From assembly GCF_001665685.1 (NCBI RefSeq), contig NZ_LZTB01000136.1, positions 1 through 64,000 of the forward strand: a stretch of 64,000 nucleotides of DNA. Reading direction: 5' to 3'. Source of the DNA: Mycobacterium sp. 852013-50091_SCH5140682 (GTDB lineage: Bacteria; Actinomycetota; Actinomycetes; Mycobacteriales; Mycobacteriaceae). The stretch's first letter is position 1, and every line of letters starts with the position of its first letter. The translations under genes and the position numbers were made by a program. This document shows, piece after piece, positions 33,963 through 42,949 of this stretch. The notes beneath the pieces were generated by a model. It saw only the letters and a program-made list of their open reading frames with translations, was not told where the DNA came from and ran no database searches.

Positions 33963-35855
33963 TCATCGGATGTGTCGGTGGACGTCTTCACGGACAGCGC
34001 CGCCCTCCTGGGCGATCCACGGTCCGTCGATCGACGGGTCGACGATCCCGTGCTCGAGCCAGGTGTAGCGGCCGGCGAGCACGTCTTTCACCAGCGATCG
34101 GTCCGAGTCGTCGGTGTTGTCCCACAATCGCTCGAACAGCTGGTCGGCCCGGACCCGTGCCTGGCGGCTGAACGCGTCGGCCAGATCGCCGGCGCCGTCG
34201 TTCGTCTCGTCGCTCTGCGCCCGGACACAGGCCGCGGTGATCGCGAACAGTTCGGCGCCGATGTCGACGATGCGGCCCAGGAACCGTTGCCGGTGCTCGA
34301 GCCCGCCCTGCCACCGCGACATCGCGTAGAAGGTGCTGCGCGCAAGTCTGCGACTGGCGCGTTCGACGTAACGCAGATGTTCGGCCAGCGGTCCGAACTC
34401 GGAGTACGACGTGCGCAGTTGACCTTTACCGGTCACCAGCGTGGGCAGCCAGCGCGCGTAGAACTTGCCTGCCTGCGCGGCAGCCTTCGCTTTCTGGCGT
34501 AGGTCGGCATCGGGGTCGATGATGTCGCCGGCCACGGAAAGGTGGGCGTCCACCGCCTCGCGGGCGAGCATCAGATGCATGATTTCCGTGGAGCCTTCGA
34601 AGATCCGGTTGATCCGCATGTCGCGCAGGATCTGCTCGGCGGGCACGCCACGCTCACCGCGGGCGGCCAGCGACTCGGCGGTTTCGAAACCGCGTCCACC
34701 CCGGATCTGCACCAGCTCATCGGCGATCAACCAGGCCATCTCCGAGCCGTAGAGTTTGGCCAGCGCGGCCTCGATCCGGATGTCGGTGCGGCCTGCGTCG
34801 GCCAATTCGCCTGCCAGCTCGACCATGGCTTCGACCCCGTAGGCGGTGGCCGCGATGAATGCCAGCTTGCCGGCCACCGCGTCGTGCTCACCGACCGGAC
34901 GACCCCACTGCACACGTTCCTTCGACCATTCGCGGGCGATCTTCAAGCACCACTTCGCGGTTCCCGTGCACACCGCAGGCAGCGACAGGCGTCCCACATT
35001 GAGCGTGGACAACGCGATGCGCAACCCTTCGCCTTCGCGGCCGATGCGGTTGGCGGCGGGCACCCGGACATCGGTCAGCCGGGTCAGGCCGTTCTCGATG
35101 CCGCGCAAACCCATGAACCGGTTGCGGTTGGCCACGACGATGCCTGGGGTGTCGGCTTCGACGACGAACGCGGTGATGCCGCCGCGATGTCCTTCACTCG
35201 GGGGCACCTGGGCCATCACGACGAGCAGATCGGCGATGACACCGTTGGTGGTCCACAGTTTGACGCCGTTGAGCACATAGTCGTCGCCGTCTGGAGTCGC
35301 CGTCGCGTGCAGCCGCGCCGGATCGCTGCCGACGTCGGGTTCGGTCAGCAGGAACGCGCTGATCTCGCGGGTGCACCGGGGCAGCCAGGTGCGCTTCTGC
35401 TCCTCGGTTCCGAACATCGCGACGGGTTGCGGTACGCCAATCGACTGGTGCGCCGAAAGCAGCGCGCCCAGCGAGGGGTGCACGGAGCCGAGCAGGGCGA
35501 GCGCCTTGTTGTAGTACACTTGGGACAGGCCCAGCCCGTCGTACTCGGTGCCGATCTTCATGCCGAACGCGCCGAGTTCCTTCAGACCCCGGATCACCGC
35601 GTCCGGGATCTGCGCCTCCCTTTCGATCACCGCGGCGTCGATGTGGCTCTCGCAGAACTCCCGGAGCCGGGCCAGGAATGCCTCGCCGCGCTGCATCTTC
35701 TCGGCTGAACCCCGCGGATGCGGGTGGACCAGATCCAACCGCAACCTGCCGAGGAACAGTTCTTTGCCAAAACTGGGCTGGTGCCACTGCGCTTCGCGGG
35801 CCTGCTCGGCAACCTGCCTGGCCTGTCGTTCGTTGACTTCCTCGCTGACGGTCAT
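33963..35855 (-). CDS. Acyl-CoA dehydrogenase, FadE10-like
   Basis: A 630-residue acyl-CoA dehydrogenase, longer than the 380-residue standard because of a C-terminal helical extension. FLLTEPDVGSDPARLHAT, KLWTTNGVIADLLVVMA and RINRIFEGSTEIMHLML (catalytic Glu in IFEG) are visible. From memory it closely resembles M. tuberculosis FadE10 (Rv0873). It should catalyse FAD-dependent alpha-beta desaturation of an acyl-CoA; chain preference is unknown. Good Shine-Dalgarno (GGAGG). A 15-bp palindrome at 35906-35920 lies upstream. Confidence 0.88.
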   Translation of the reverse strand: MTVSEEVNERQARQVAEQAREAQWHQPSFGKELFLGRLRLDLVHPHPRGSAEKMQRGEAFLARLREFCESHIDAAVIEREAQIPDAVIRGLKELGAFGMKIGTEYDGLGLSQVYYNKALALLGSVHPSLGALLSAHQSIGVPQPVAMFGTEEQKRTWLPRCTREISAFLLTEPDVGSDPARLHATATPDGDDYVLNGVKLWTTNGVIADLLVVMAQVPPSEGHRGGITAFVVEADTPGIVVANRNRFMGLRGIENGLTRLTDVRVPAANRIGREGEGLRIALSTLNVGRLSLPAVCTGTAKWCLKIAREWSKERVQWGRPVGEHDAVAGKLAFIAATAYGVEAMVELAGELADAGRTDIRIEAALAKLYGSEMAWLIADELVQIRGGRGFETAESLAARGERGVPAEQILRDMRINRIFEGSTEIMHLMLAREAVDAHLSVAGDIIDPDADLRQKAKAAAQAGKFYARWLPTLVTGKGQLRTSYSEFGPLAEHLRYVERASRRLARSTFYAMSRWQGGLEHRQRFLGRIVDIGAELFAITAACVRAQSDETNDGAGDLADAFSRQARVRADQLFERLWDNTDDSDRSLVKDVLAGRYTWLEHGIVDPSIDGPWIAQEGGAVREDVHRHIR

Positions 35856-35905
35856 CGCGGACCTCCATCAGTTCACGCCCGACTGGACAGCGACGCCGTC
35901 CGGAG

Positions 35906-35920
35906 TGCGGGATACCCGCA
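35906..35920. promoter_or_regulatory. Perfect palindrome upstream of the acyl-CoA dehydrogenase
   Basis: TGCGGGATACCCGCA has 6-bp arms around ATA and lies 51-65 bases before the dehydrogenase ATG, within a region that should hold its promoter. It is a candidate repressor site. No adjacent regulator gene is an obvious partner. Confidence 0.35.
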
Positions 35921-36035
35921 ATCCGCGCGGTTCACGCGCAGCGTTCTCGCTGGGGGCTTACCGAAAATGCAACGGGTTGAAGGGCGTGATGACCAGGTGA
36001 TGGAGGCTCCACTGCCGAATACGAACGCCTCAAAA

Positions 36036-36089
36036 GCGAAACCGACGGCGTGCATGCAGATGATCTCTGCAGCACGCCGTCGGTTTCGC
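36036..36089 (-). terminator. Long rho-independent terminator after the STAS gene
   Basis: GCGAAACCGACGGCGTGC (36036-36053) pairs perfectly with 36072-36089, and the stem continues with TGCAGA/TCTGCA after a one-base bulge, giving 24 paired bases and a five-base loop. Read on the minus strand the stem is followed by TTTTG. It should end the STAS/small-ORF transcript before the acyl-CoA dehydrogenase gene. Confidence 0.85.
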
Positions 36090-36123
36090 GGTGGCGAGGA
36101 GCCGGGTCTTCACCCGGCGGGGC

Positions 36124-36204
36124 TCAGTGGGCGAGCAGGTGGCGATGGGCGGCGCGGCGCCGCCGACCTAGCAGGCTTGTCAGCCATCGAACGTCGATCA
36201 GCAT
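36124..36204 (-). CDS. Possible 26-residue basic peptide
   Basis: A short ORF starting MLIDVRWLTSLLG and ending in an Arg/His-rich tail (RRRRAAHRHLLAH). Its ATG is 18 bases downstream of the STAS stop, with AAAGGG at a plausible ribosome-binding distance, and the terminator hairpin follows directly. The peptide would be an amphipathic, strongly basic helix. Position between STAS and terminator argues for cotranscription. Function and even translation are uncertain. Confidence 0.4.
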   Translation of the reverse strand: MLIDVRWLTSLLGRRRRAAHRHLLAH

Positions 36205-36221
36205 GGTGGTAGCCCTTTCTC

Positions 36222-36665
36222 TCAGGCGCTCTTGGTAAGCAGGGGCAGCAGCCGGCGGCGAGCCAAGTTGCCTTCGGCGAAGTGGTGCAGGGCTTCGGCC
36301 ACCGACGCGGTGACCGGCACGCCGATGTCGTCGAGCTCGGCGATGACCGCGTCGCTCGCGACCACTGCCCAGTCCACACCGAGAGCGCCGCAGCGTTCGT
36401 CAACGTCGTAGAACAACGAAATCGACTGCGAGGCAAAGCCGGTCACGCCGCTCATGTCGACGACGAGTGGCTTCTCGGGAAGTGTGGACCGGCGTACGTA
36501 TGCAGTGATGGTGTCGACGTTGAAAGTGTTGACGTCACCCTTGATCGTCACCACCGTGGCCAGCTGTCGGCACTGTGATCGGATCGAGGCACCGTCGCAG
36601 ACGAGCGCCTGGTTCACGTACCGGAGATTGCCGTCCGAAGCCGGGGTGTTGGTCGTGATAGTCAT
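36222..36665 (-). CDS. STAS-domain protein (anti-sigma factor antagonist-like)
   Basis: A 147-residue protein with a STAS fold: beta-strand VVTIKGDVNTFNVDTI, then LVVDMSGVTGFASQSISLF in place of the SpoIIAA phosphoserine loop, where S117-type positions near GFASQS could be phosphorylated, and a C-terminal helix. Mycobacteria have many such proteins that bind anti-sigma factors or sense ligands. No RsbW-type kinase is nearby. It is divergent from the rhamnose operon and is followed by a small ORF and a strong terminator. Confidence 0.78.
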   Translation of the reverse strand: MTITTNTPASDGNLRYVNQALVCDGASIRSQCRQLATVVTIKGDVNTFNVDTITAYVRRSTLPEKPLVVDMSGVTGFASQSISLFYDVDERCGALGVDWAVVASDAVIAELDDIGVPVTASVAEALHHFAEGNLARRRLLPLLTKSA

Positions 36666-36840
36666 GATCAGCCTCCCTTCGGTGGTTCTGTGCTTGCTGG
36701 GTTGTGCGTCGTCGCTTCAACCTGTCCACAACGCTAAGCGGGCAATCTAAGGCTGCTGGGTGCTGCCGTTAATACTTTGCTAAGAACCTGAATTCGTACT
36801 GGTCAGTAGCGGAATCGGGCCGAGCGGGGCCGCCGTGGCC

Positions 36841-36870
36841 TTGACGGGGTCGCATTCGATCCTCTAACGT
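36841..36870 (+). promoter_or_regulatory. Promoter of the rhamnose operon
   Basis: -35 TTGACG (36841-36846) and -10 TAACGT (36865-36870) have an 18-bp spacer. Transcription would start near 36877, just before the LacI operator, so repressor binding would block initiation or early elongation. Confidence 0.55.
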
Positions 36871-36883
36871 GACCGCCATCACG
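36868..36883. promoter_or_regulatory. CRP-like site at the rhamnose promoter
   Basis: CGTGACCGCCATCACG is a perfect match to the GTGA-N6-TCAC CRP pattern with symmetric outer bases. It overlaps the predicted transcription start rather than the classical activation position, so either the promoter call is off or CRP acts as a repressor here. Confidence 0.45.
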
Positions 36884-36903
36884 AATTGAAACGTTTCAAT
36901 TCG
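36882..36903. promoter_or_regulatory. LacI-family operator of the rhamnose operon
   Basis: A 22-bp perfect palindrome with core TTGAAACGTTTCAA and the central CG typical of LacI-family operators. It lies between the promoter and the Shine-Dalgarno of the transporter gene. The same 14-bp core recurs upstream of lutA (46857-46870). Confidence 0.82.
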
Positions 36904-36927
36904 CCAGCCCTGCGGAAGAGGCGGTCC

Positions 36928-38238
36928 ATGAAGATCGGAGCACGCTCCACAACCGGGTGGCGGGCCACCATCGCAGTCGCCATGTCGAACTACATCGAGG
37001 CGGGGTCGATCATTGCGATCGCCACGAGTCTGGGGTTCTGGCAGGCCGCCTTCGGCATCGGCAACTTCGCCGTCGGATTGCTGGCAGCGTTGAGCGCCAA
37101 CGCTTTTGGCGCAGCGATCGGCGCGATCCTGGGTGGTCCGCTGTGTGATCGCTTCGGGCGCAAGGCGATTTACACATACGATCTGCTGGTCTACATGGCC
37201 GGCGTGCTGCTTGCGGCGTTCGCGGTGAATTACGCCATGCTGCTTGCCGCATTCGTCATCACCGGTATCGCGGTCGGTGCGGGTGTTCCTGCGTCGTGGA
37301 CCTACATCGCCGAGCAAGCGCCGTCGACCGCGCGCGCCAAGCATGTCGGCACCGCGCAGCTGGCATGGTCGATCGGCCCGCTCATCGGGTTCGCGTTGGC
37401 CGCCGCCCTGGCTCCGCTCGGTCTGATCGGTTCTCGTCTGGTGTTCGGCCACCTCTTCGTCGTCGCAGCCGTGGTCTGGTGGGTGCGGCAGGGCCTGGCC
37501 GAATCGCAGATCTGGGCCGACGAGGGCCGCCACGAGTCGACATCGCTGGCATCGGCGGTCGGCTCGCGGGGTCTGCGTGGACTGTTCTCCCGCCGGGTCA
37601 ACATCACCGCCCTGTTGTTCCTCGGCGGCATCTACCTGTTCTGGAACACCGTCGCCGGGCAGGCCGGCATCTTCATGCCGCGCGTGTACGACACGGCCGG
37701 CCTGCACAGCCCGGTAGCCCAGAACCTGCTGCAGGTCCTGGTGTGGGGCTGCACGGTGCTCGCGACCTACTTCGGCTTCATGCGCTACGCCGACCGGATG
37801 AGTCAGCGCCTGCTCTACGTGATCGGTGCCGCGCTCGGGATCATCGCCTGGATTGTGCTGGTGACGTTCACCGACGACGGCGTACCGACCATGCTGGTTT
37901 TCGCGGTGCTGTGGGGAATCTCCAGCGGCATCGGCGCGCAGGCCTTCTACAGCCTGTGGGCCAGCGAGCTGTTCGCCACGCCGTACCGGGCCAGCGCCCA
38001 GGGCGTGATGTTCTTCGTCGTCCGCACCGCGACCGGGCTGCTGAGCTACTTCTTCCCGACGCTGCTCGCGGCCACCGGCCTCACCGCCGTCGGCATCCTG
38101 CTCGTCGTCCTGCTCACCGTGGCCCTGCTGATCGGTGCCATCGGCGCGCCGCGCACCCGCGGCAAGACGCTGCAGCAGATCGAGGTCGAGCGTTACGGTG
38201 CGCCCGTCGTCACCACCATGGAAAGGACTGCAGCATGA
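36928..38238 (+). CDS. MFS transporter, probable L-rhamnose importer
   Basis: A 436-residue, 12-helix MFS protein with motif A GPLCDRFGRKAIY between helices 2 and 3 and a sugar-porter-like layout. As first gene of a rhamnose operon it is inferred to import L-rhamnose or a related deoxy sugar. The start at 36928 follows GGAAGAGG; the ORF opening at 36886 would run through the operator and is rejected. Its stop overlaps the isomerase ATG (ATGA). Confidence 0.83.
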   Translation: MKIGARSTTGWRATIAVAMSNYIEAGSIIAIATSLGFWQAAFGIGNFAVGLLAALSANAFGAAIGAILGGPLCDRFGRKAIYTYDLLVYMAGVLLAAFAVNYAMLLAAFVITGIAVGAGVPASWTYIAEQAPSTARAKHVGTAQLAWSIGPLIGFALAAALAPLGLIGSRLVFGHLFVVAAVVWWVRQGLAESQIWADEGRHESTSLASAVGSRGLRGLFSRRVNITALLFLGGIYLFWNTVAGQAGIFMPRVYDTAGLHSPVAQNLLQVLVWGCTVLATYFGFMRYADRMSQRLLYVIGAALGIIAWIVLVTFTDDGVPTMLVFAVLWGISSGIGAQAFYSLWASELFATPYRASAQGVMFFVVRTATGLLSYFFPTLLAATGLTAVGILLVVLLTVALLIGAIGAPRTRGKTLQQIEVERYGAPVVTTMERTAA

Positions 38239-39428
38239 GCACCATCGTCCTGCCCGCCCAACTGGACAGCCTGGCGATCGAACTTCCGTCGTGGGCGTTC
38301 GGCAACTCCGGCACCCGCTTCAAGGTCTTCGGCACGCCCGGTACCCCGCGCACGGTCCGGGAGAAGATCGCCGATGCGGCCACGGTGCACCGGCTGACCG
38401 GGCTGGCGCCGAGCGTGGCCCTGCACATTCCGTGGGACACCGTCGACGACTACGCGGCGCTGGGCAGCTACGCCGCCGAGCACGGCGTGCGGCTGGGCAC
38501 CATCAACTCCAACACCTTCCAGGACGACGACTACAAGTTCGGCAGTCTCACGCACACCGACAAGACCGTGCGGCAGAAGGCCATCGACCATCACCTGGCC
38601 TGCATCGAGATCATGAACGCCACCGGATCGCGCGATCTCAAGATCTGGCTCGCCGACGGCACCAACTATCCCGGCCAGGGTGACATCCGAGGCAGGCAGG
38701 ACCGGCTCGCCGAGTCGCTGGCCTCCATCTACCAGCACATCGGCCCGGACCAGCGAATGGTGCTGGAGTACAAGTTCTTCGAACCGGCGATGTACATGAC
38801 CGACGTGCCGGACTGGGGCAGCGCCTACGCCCAAGTCAGTGCGCTGGGGGAGCGGGCGGTGGTGTGCCTGGACACCGGGCACCACGCGCCGGGCACCAAC
38901 ATCGAGTTCATCGTCGCCCAACTGCTGAGGCTGGGAAAGCTCGGGTCGTTCGACTTCAACTCCCGCTTCTACGCCGACGACGATCTCATTGTGGGGGCCG
39001 CCGACCCCTTCCAGTTGTTCCGCATCATGTACGAGGTGGTGCGCGGCGGTGGGCTGGATGGTCCGGGCGAGCGAAGCGACGGGGAAAAGCACGGGTCCGG
39101 TGTCGCGCTGATGCTCGACCAGTGCCACAACGTCGAGGCGAAGATTCCCGGCCAGATCCGGTCGGTGCTCAATGTCCAGGAGATGACGGCCCGCGTGCTG
39201 CTGATCGACGCTGACGCGCTGGCGGTCGCACAGAGCAGCGGAGACGTGCTGGGCGCCAACGGGATCTTCATGGACGCGTTCTATACCGACGTGCGGCCCG
39301 CACTGGCACAGTGGCGCGCCGACCGAGGGCTTCCGACCGATCCGATGGCGGCGTTCGCGGCATCGGGATATCAGGACACCATCAACGCCGAGCGGATCGG
39401 CGGTACGCAATCATCATGGGGAGCATGA
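38235..39428 (+). CDS. rhaI: L-rhamnose isomerase (RhaI type)
   Basis: A 397-residue TIM-barrel isomerase of the Pseudomonas stutzeri RhaI type, distinct from E. coli RhaA. Metal-site stretches include LEYKFFEPAMY, CLDTGHHAPGTNIE, FDFNSRFYADDDL and MLDQCHNVEAKIPG. It converts L-rhamnose to L-rhamnulose. The ORF is open far upstream inside the transporter gene, but coupling to the transporter stop fixes the start at 38235. It is followed after three bases by the aldolase fusion. Confidence 0.9.
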   Translation: MSTIVLPAQLDSLAIELPSWAFGNSGTRFKVFGTPGTPRTVREKIADAATVHRLTGLAPSVALHIPWDTVDDYAALGSYAAEHGVRLGTINSNTFQDDDYKFGSLTHTDKTVRQKAIDHHLACIEIMNATGSRDLKIWLADGTNYPGQGDIRGRQDRLAESLASIYQHIGPDQRMVLEYKFFEPAMYMTDVPDWGSAYAQVSALGERAVVCLDTGHHAPGTNIEFIVAQLLRLGKLGSFDFNSRFYADDDLIVGAADPFQLFRIMYEVVRGGGLDGPGERSDGEKHGSGVALMLDQCHNVEAKIPGQIRSVLNVQEMTARVLLIDADALAVAQSSGDVLGANGIFMDAFYTDVRPALAQWRADRGLPTDPMAAFAASGYQDTINAERIGGTQSSWGA

Positions 39429-39431
39429 CGC

Positions 39432-41468
39432 ATGACCAATCCTACTGTCGCTGAACTGATCGCACGGTCCAACCGGTTGGGATCCGACCCGAAGAACACC
39501 AACTACGCCGGCGGGAACACGTCAGCGAAAGGCACCGCCATCGACCCGGTCACCGGTCAGCCGGTAAACCTGTTGTGGGTCAAGGGGTCCGGTGGCGACC
39601 TCGGTACCCTGACCGAGGACGGGCTGGCCGTGCTGCGGCTAGACCGCATGCGCGCCCTGGTCGATGTGTACCCCGGCGTCGAACGCGAGGACGAAATGGT
39701 GGCCGCGTTCGATTACTGCCTGCACGGACGTGGCGGGGCAGCCCCGTCGATCGACACCGCCATGCACGGGCTGGTCGATGCCGACCATGTCGATCACCTG
39801 CACCCCGATTCGGGCATCGCGCTGGCGACCGCCGTCGACGGCGAGGCGCTGACCGCCAAGATTTTCGGTGACCGGGTGGTGTGGGTACCGTGGCGGCGCC
39901 CCGGTTTCCAGCTCGGCCTGGACATCGCGGCCATCAAGGAGCGCAACCCGCAGGCCATCGGAACCATCCTCGGCGGCCACGGCATCACCGCGTGGGGCGC
40001 GACATCGGCTGAGGCCGAGGCCAATTCGCTGGAGATCATCGAAACCGCCGAGCGTTACATCGCCGAGCACGGCCGGCCTGAGCCGTTCGGCACGCCACTG
40101 CCCGGGTTCGGGCCGCTGCCCGACGAGCAGCGCCGCACCAAGGCAGCCGAACTCGCACCGTTCATCCGCGGCCTGGCCTCCACCGACAAGCCGCAGGTCG
40201 GTCATTTCACCGACGACCCTCGGGTACTCGAATTCCTTTCCCGCAGCGAGCATCCCCGACTGGCGGAGCTCGGCACCAGCTGCCCCGACCACTTCCTGCG
40301 CACCAAGGTCAAACCGATGGTGCTCGATCTGCCGGCCGACGCGTCGATCGAGGACGCCAAGACCCGGCTGGCCGAACTGCACGACGCCTACCGTGCCGAC
40401 TACCAGGCCTACTACGACCGGCACGCGGATCCAGCGACGCCGCCCATCAGAGGTGCGGACCCGGCGATCGTGCTCATCCCGGGCGTCGGGATGTTCAGCT
40501 ACGGCAAGGACAAGCAGACCGCCAGGGTGGCGGGCGAGTTCTACCTCAACGCCATCAACGTCATGCGGGGCGCTGAGGCGATCTCGGTCTACGCCCCTAT
40601 CGACGAGTCGGAGAAGTTCCGCATCGAATACTGGGCGTTGGAGGAAGCCAAGCTGGCCCGGATGCCGAAACCCAAACCGCTGGCCACCCGTATCGCGTTG
40701 GTCACCGGGGCGGCATCGGGTATCGGCAAGGCGATCGCCAAGCGACTGGCCGCCGAGGGTGCGTGCGTGGTGATCGCCGACCTGAACGCCGAGAAGGCGG
40801 CGGAGGCCGCCAAAGAGATCGGCAATACCGATATAGCCATCGGGATCACAGCCGACGTCACCGACGAGTGCGCCGTGCAGGCCGCCGTCGACGCCACCGT
40901 CCTGGCGTTCGGCGGGATCGACATCGTGATCAACAACGCAGGGCTGTCACTGTCGAAGTCGTTGCTGGACACCACGGTTGAAGACTGGGACCTGCAGCAC
41001 AACGTCATGGCCCGCGGCTCGTTCCTGGTGTCGAAGGCCTCGGCCCGAGCGCTGATCGACCAGAAGCTCGGTGGCGACATCATCTATATCTCGTCGAAGA
41101 ACTCGGTGTTCGCCGGCCCCAACAACATCGCGTACTCCGCAACCAAAGCCGATCAGGCCCACCAGGTTCGGCTGCTCGCCGCCGAACTGGGCGAGCACGG
41201 TGTCAAGGTGAACGGCATCAACCCCGACGGTGTGGTCCGCGGTTCGGGAATCTTCGCCGGGGGTTGGGGCGCCAAGCGCGCCGCGGTGTACGGCGTGGCC
41301 GAGGAGGATCTGGGCAAGTACTACGCGCAGCGCACGCTGCTCAAACGCGAAGTGCTGCCGGAGAATATCGCGAACGCCGCATTCGCCCTGTGCACGTCCG
41401 ATTTCTCCCACACCACCGGGTTGCATGTTCCGGTGGATGCGGGGGTGGCCGCGGCCTTTCTCCGATGA
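39432..41468 (+). CDS. rhaEW: Bifunctional rhamnulose-1-phosphate aldolase/lactaldehyde dehydrogenase
   Basis: A 678-residue fusion. Residues 1 to about 400 are a class II aldolase with zinc ligands H122, H124 (DHLHPDS) and H183 (LGGHG). Residues about 415-678 are a short-chain dehydrogenase with VTGAASGIGKA, NNAG, and Y568-K572 (YSATK). In other bacteria this fusion (RhaEW) splits L-rhamnulose-1-phosphate to dihydroxyacetone phosphate and L-lactaldehyde and oxidises lactaldehyde to lactate. That lactate would be the substrate of the LutABC proteins encoded opposite. Confidence 0.9.
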   Translation: MTNPTVAELIARSNRLGSDPKNTNYAGGNTSAKGTAIDPVTGQPVNLLWVKGSGGDLGTLTEDGLAVLRLDRMRALVDVYPGVEREDEMVAAFDYCLHGRGGAAPSIDTAMHGLVDADHVDHLHPDSGIALATAVDGEALTAKIFGDRVVWVPWRRPGFQLGLDIAAIKERNPQAIGTILGGHGITAWGATSAEAEANSLEIIETAERYIAEHGRPEPFGTPLPGFGPLPDEQRRTKAAELAPFIRGLASTDKPQVGHFTDDPRVLEFLSRSEHPRLAELGTSCPDHFLRTKVKPMVLDLPADASIEDAKTRLAELHDAYRADYQAYYDRHADPATPPIRGADPAIVLIPGVGMFSYGKDKQTARVAGEFYLNAINVMRGAEAISVYAPIDESEKFRIEYWALEEAKLARMPKPKPLATRIALVTGAASGIGKAIAKRLAAEGACVVIADLNAEKAAEAAKEIGNTDIAIGITADVTDECAVQAAVDATVLAFGGIDIVINNAGLSLSKSLLDTTVEDWDLQHNVMARGSFLVSKASARALIDQKLGGDIIYISSKNSVFAGPNNIAYSATKADQAHQVRLLAAELGEHGVKVNGINPDGVVRGSGIFAGGWGAKRAAVYGVAEEDLGKYYAQRTLLKREVLPENIANAAFALCTSDFSHTTGLHVPVDAGVAAAFLR

Positions 41469-41496
41469 GCGCTTGCGCGAAGAGCAGAGTGATCCG

Positions 41497-42939
41497 ATGA
41501 GGGGTCAGGTCGCCGCCGTCGACTTGGGCGCGACCAGCGGCCGCGTCATGGTCGCCGACGTCGGCGGTGACCGGTTCGACCTGCGGACCGTCGCGCGGTT
41601 CGCCAACGACCCGGTGCGGCTGTGGAACGGCGCGCGCGAAGCGTTGCACTGGAATGTGCCCGGCCTGTACGCGCACGTCATGGACGGCTTGGTGACCGCA
41701 GCCCGGGACTGCGACAACCTGATCGGCATCGGCGTCGATTCGTGGGCCGTCGATTACGGCCTGCTCCGCGACGGCCGGTTGTTGTCGTTGCCGCACCACT
41801 ACCGCGACATCCGGACCGAGCATGGCGTCGATCTCGTCCACGCAGTGATCGGTCCGGAAGAGCTGTACCGCCGCAATGGGTTACAGTTCCTGCCGTTCAA
41901 CACCGTGTATCAGCTCGCCGATGAGCGGGCACACGGGCTGCTCGAGTTGGCCGACACCGTGCTGCTCATCCCGGATCTGGTGACGTACTGGCTGAGCGGT
42001 GTCGTCGGCGCAGAACGGACCAACGCGTCAACCACCGGTCTGCTGGGCCTCGACGGTACCTGGGACGGTGAGTTGATGGCTCGGTTGGGGCTGCCGCGTC
42101 AGCTGTTCCCCGGCATCGTGGAGGCCGGCAGCGGCCGCGGGCCGGTGCTGCCCAGCGTGGCCGAGCAACTGGGATGCGCTGCCGAGGTCGTTTCGGTGGC
42201 GTCGCACGATACCGCTTCGGCCGTCGCCGCCATCCCGATGGATCCCGATCACGCCGCGTACATCTCGTGCGGCACATGGGGTCTGGTGGGTGTCGAGCTG
42301 TCCGGACCCGTCGCGACGGGCGACGCGCGAGCGGCCAATTTCACCAATGAGGTGGGGGTCGGTGGCCGGATCCGCTTCCTGCACAACGTGATGGGGATGT
42401 GGTTGCTCAGTGAGACGGTGCGCCAGTACCAGCGGCAAGGACACCATGTCGAGCTCGTAGACCTGCTGGCACAAGCCGCGCAGGCGCCGGCGCCGGACGA
42501 CGTGTTCGACACCAACGACCCCCGCTTCCTGACACCCGGCGACATTCCCGCCCGAATCTGCCAGTGGTACACCGAGCGGGGCAGGCCTGCCCCGGCCGGG
42601 CGGGCGCAGATGGTCCGGGCGATCCTGGAAAGCCTGGCAGCGGCCTTCGCGGCGGCAGTGGCCACAGCCGCCGAGCTATCCGGCGTCGATGTGCAGACGG
42701 TGCACATCGTCGGCGGAGGCTCGCAGAATGAACTGCTGTGCCAGCTCACCGCGGACCGCCTCGGGGTGCCGCTGCTGGCCGGGCCGGCCGAGGCCACCGC
42801 CCTGGGCAACCTGCTGCTCACCGCGCGTGCCCAAGGTCTGATCGACGGGGGTCTTGAGGAGTTGCGGGAGCGGGTGGCGCGGCGGTTTCCGCCGCGCCGG
42901 TACGTTCCGCGCACGAAGCGGGCTGCCGCAATGGTGTGA
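41497..42939 (+). CDS. rhaB: Rhamnulokinase
   Basis: A 480-residue FGGY-family kinase. AAVDLGATSGRVMVADVGG is the N-terminal phosphate loop, GIGVDSWAVDYGLLRDG and LPHHYRDIRTEHG are typical of rhamnulokinases, and IVGGGSQNELLCQLTADRLG is the C-terminal adenosine-binding motif. It phosphorylates L-rhamnulose to the 1-phosphate. The ATG at 41497 lies 28 bases after the aldolase stop, with a weak purine-rich leader. The upstream open frame inside the aldolase gene is a shadow. Confidence 0.92.
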   Translation: MRGQVAAVDLGATSGRVMVADVGGDRFDLRTVARFANDPVRLWNGAREALHWNVPGLYAHVMDGLVTAARDCDNLIGIGVDSWAVDYGLLRDGRLLSLPHHYRDIRTEHGVDLVHAVIGPEELYRRNGLQFLPFNTVYQLADERAHGLLELADTVLLIPDLVTYWLSGVVGAERTNASTTGLLGLDGTWDGELMARLGLPRQLFPGIVEAGSGRGPVLPSVAEQLGCAAEVVSVASHDTASAVAAIPMDPDHAAYISCGTWGLVGVELSGPVATGDARAANFTNEVGVGGRIRFLHNVMGMWLLSETVRQYQRQGHHVELVDLLAQAAQAPAPDDVFDTNDPRFLTPGDIPARICQWYTERGRPAPAGRAQMVRAILESLAAAFAAAVATAAELSGVDVQTVHIVGGGSQNELLCQLTADRLGVPLLAGPAEATALGNLLLTARAQGLIDGGLEELRERVARRFPPRRYVPRTKRAAAMV

Positions 42940-42949
42940 TGGTGCCGTG

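Noticed and set aside
37296..38234. Upstream extension of the rhamnose isomerase frame inside the transporter gene
   Set aside because: The translated extension is Arg/His-rich shadow sequence, and the start at 38235 is fixed by the ATGA overlap with the transporter stop.
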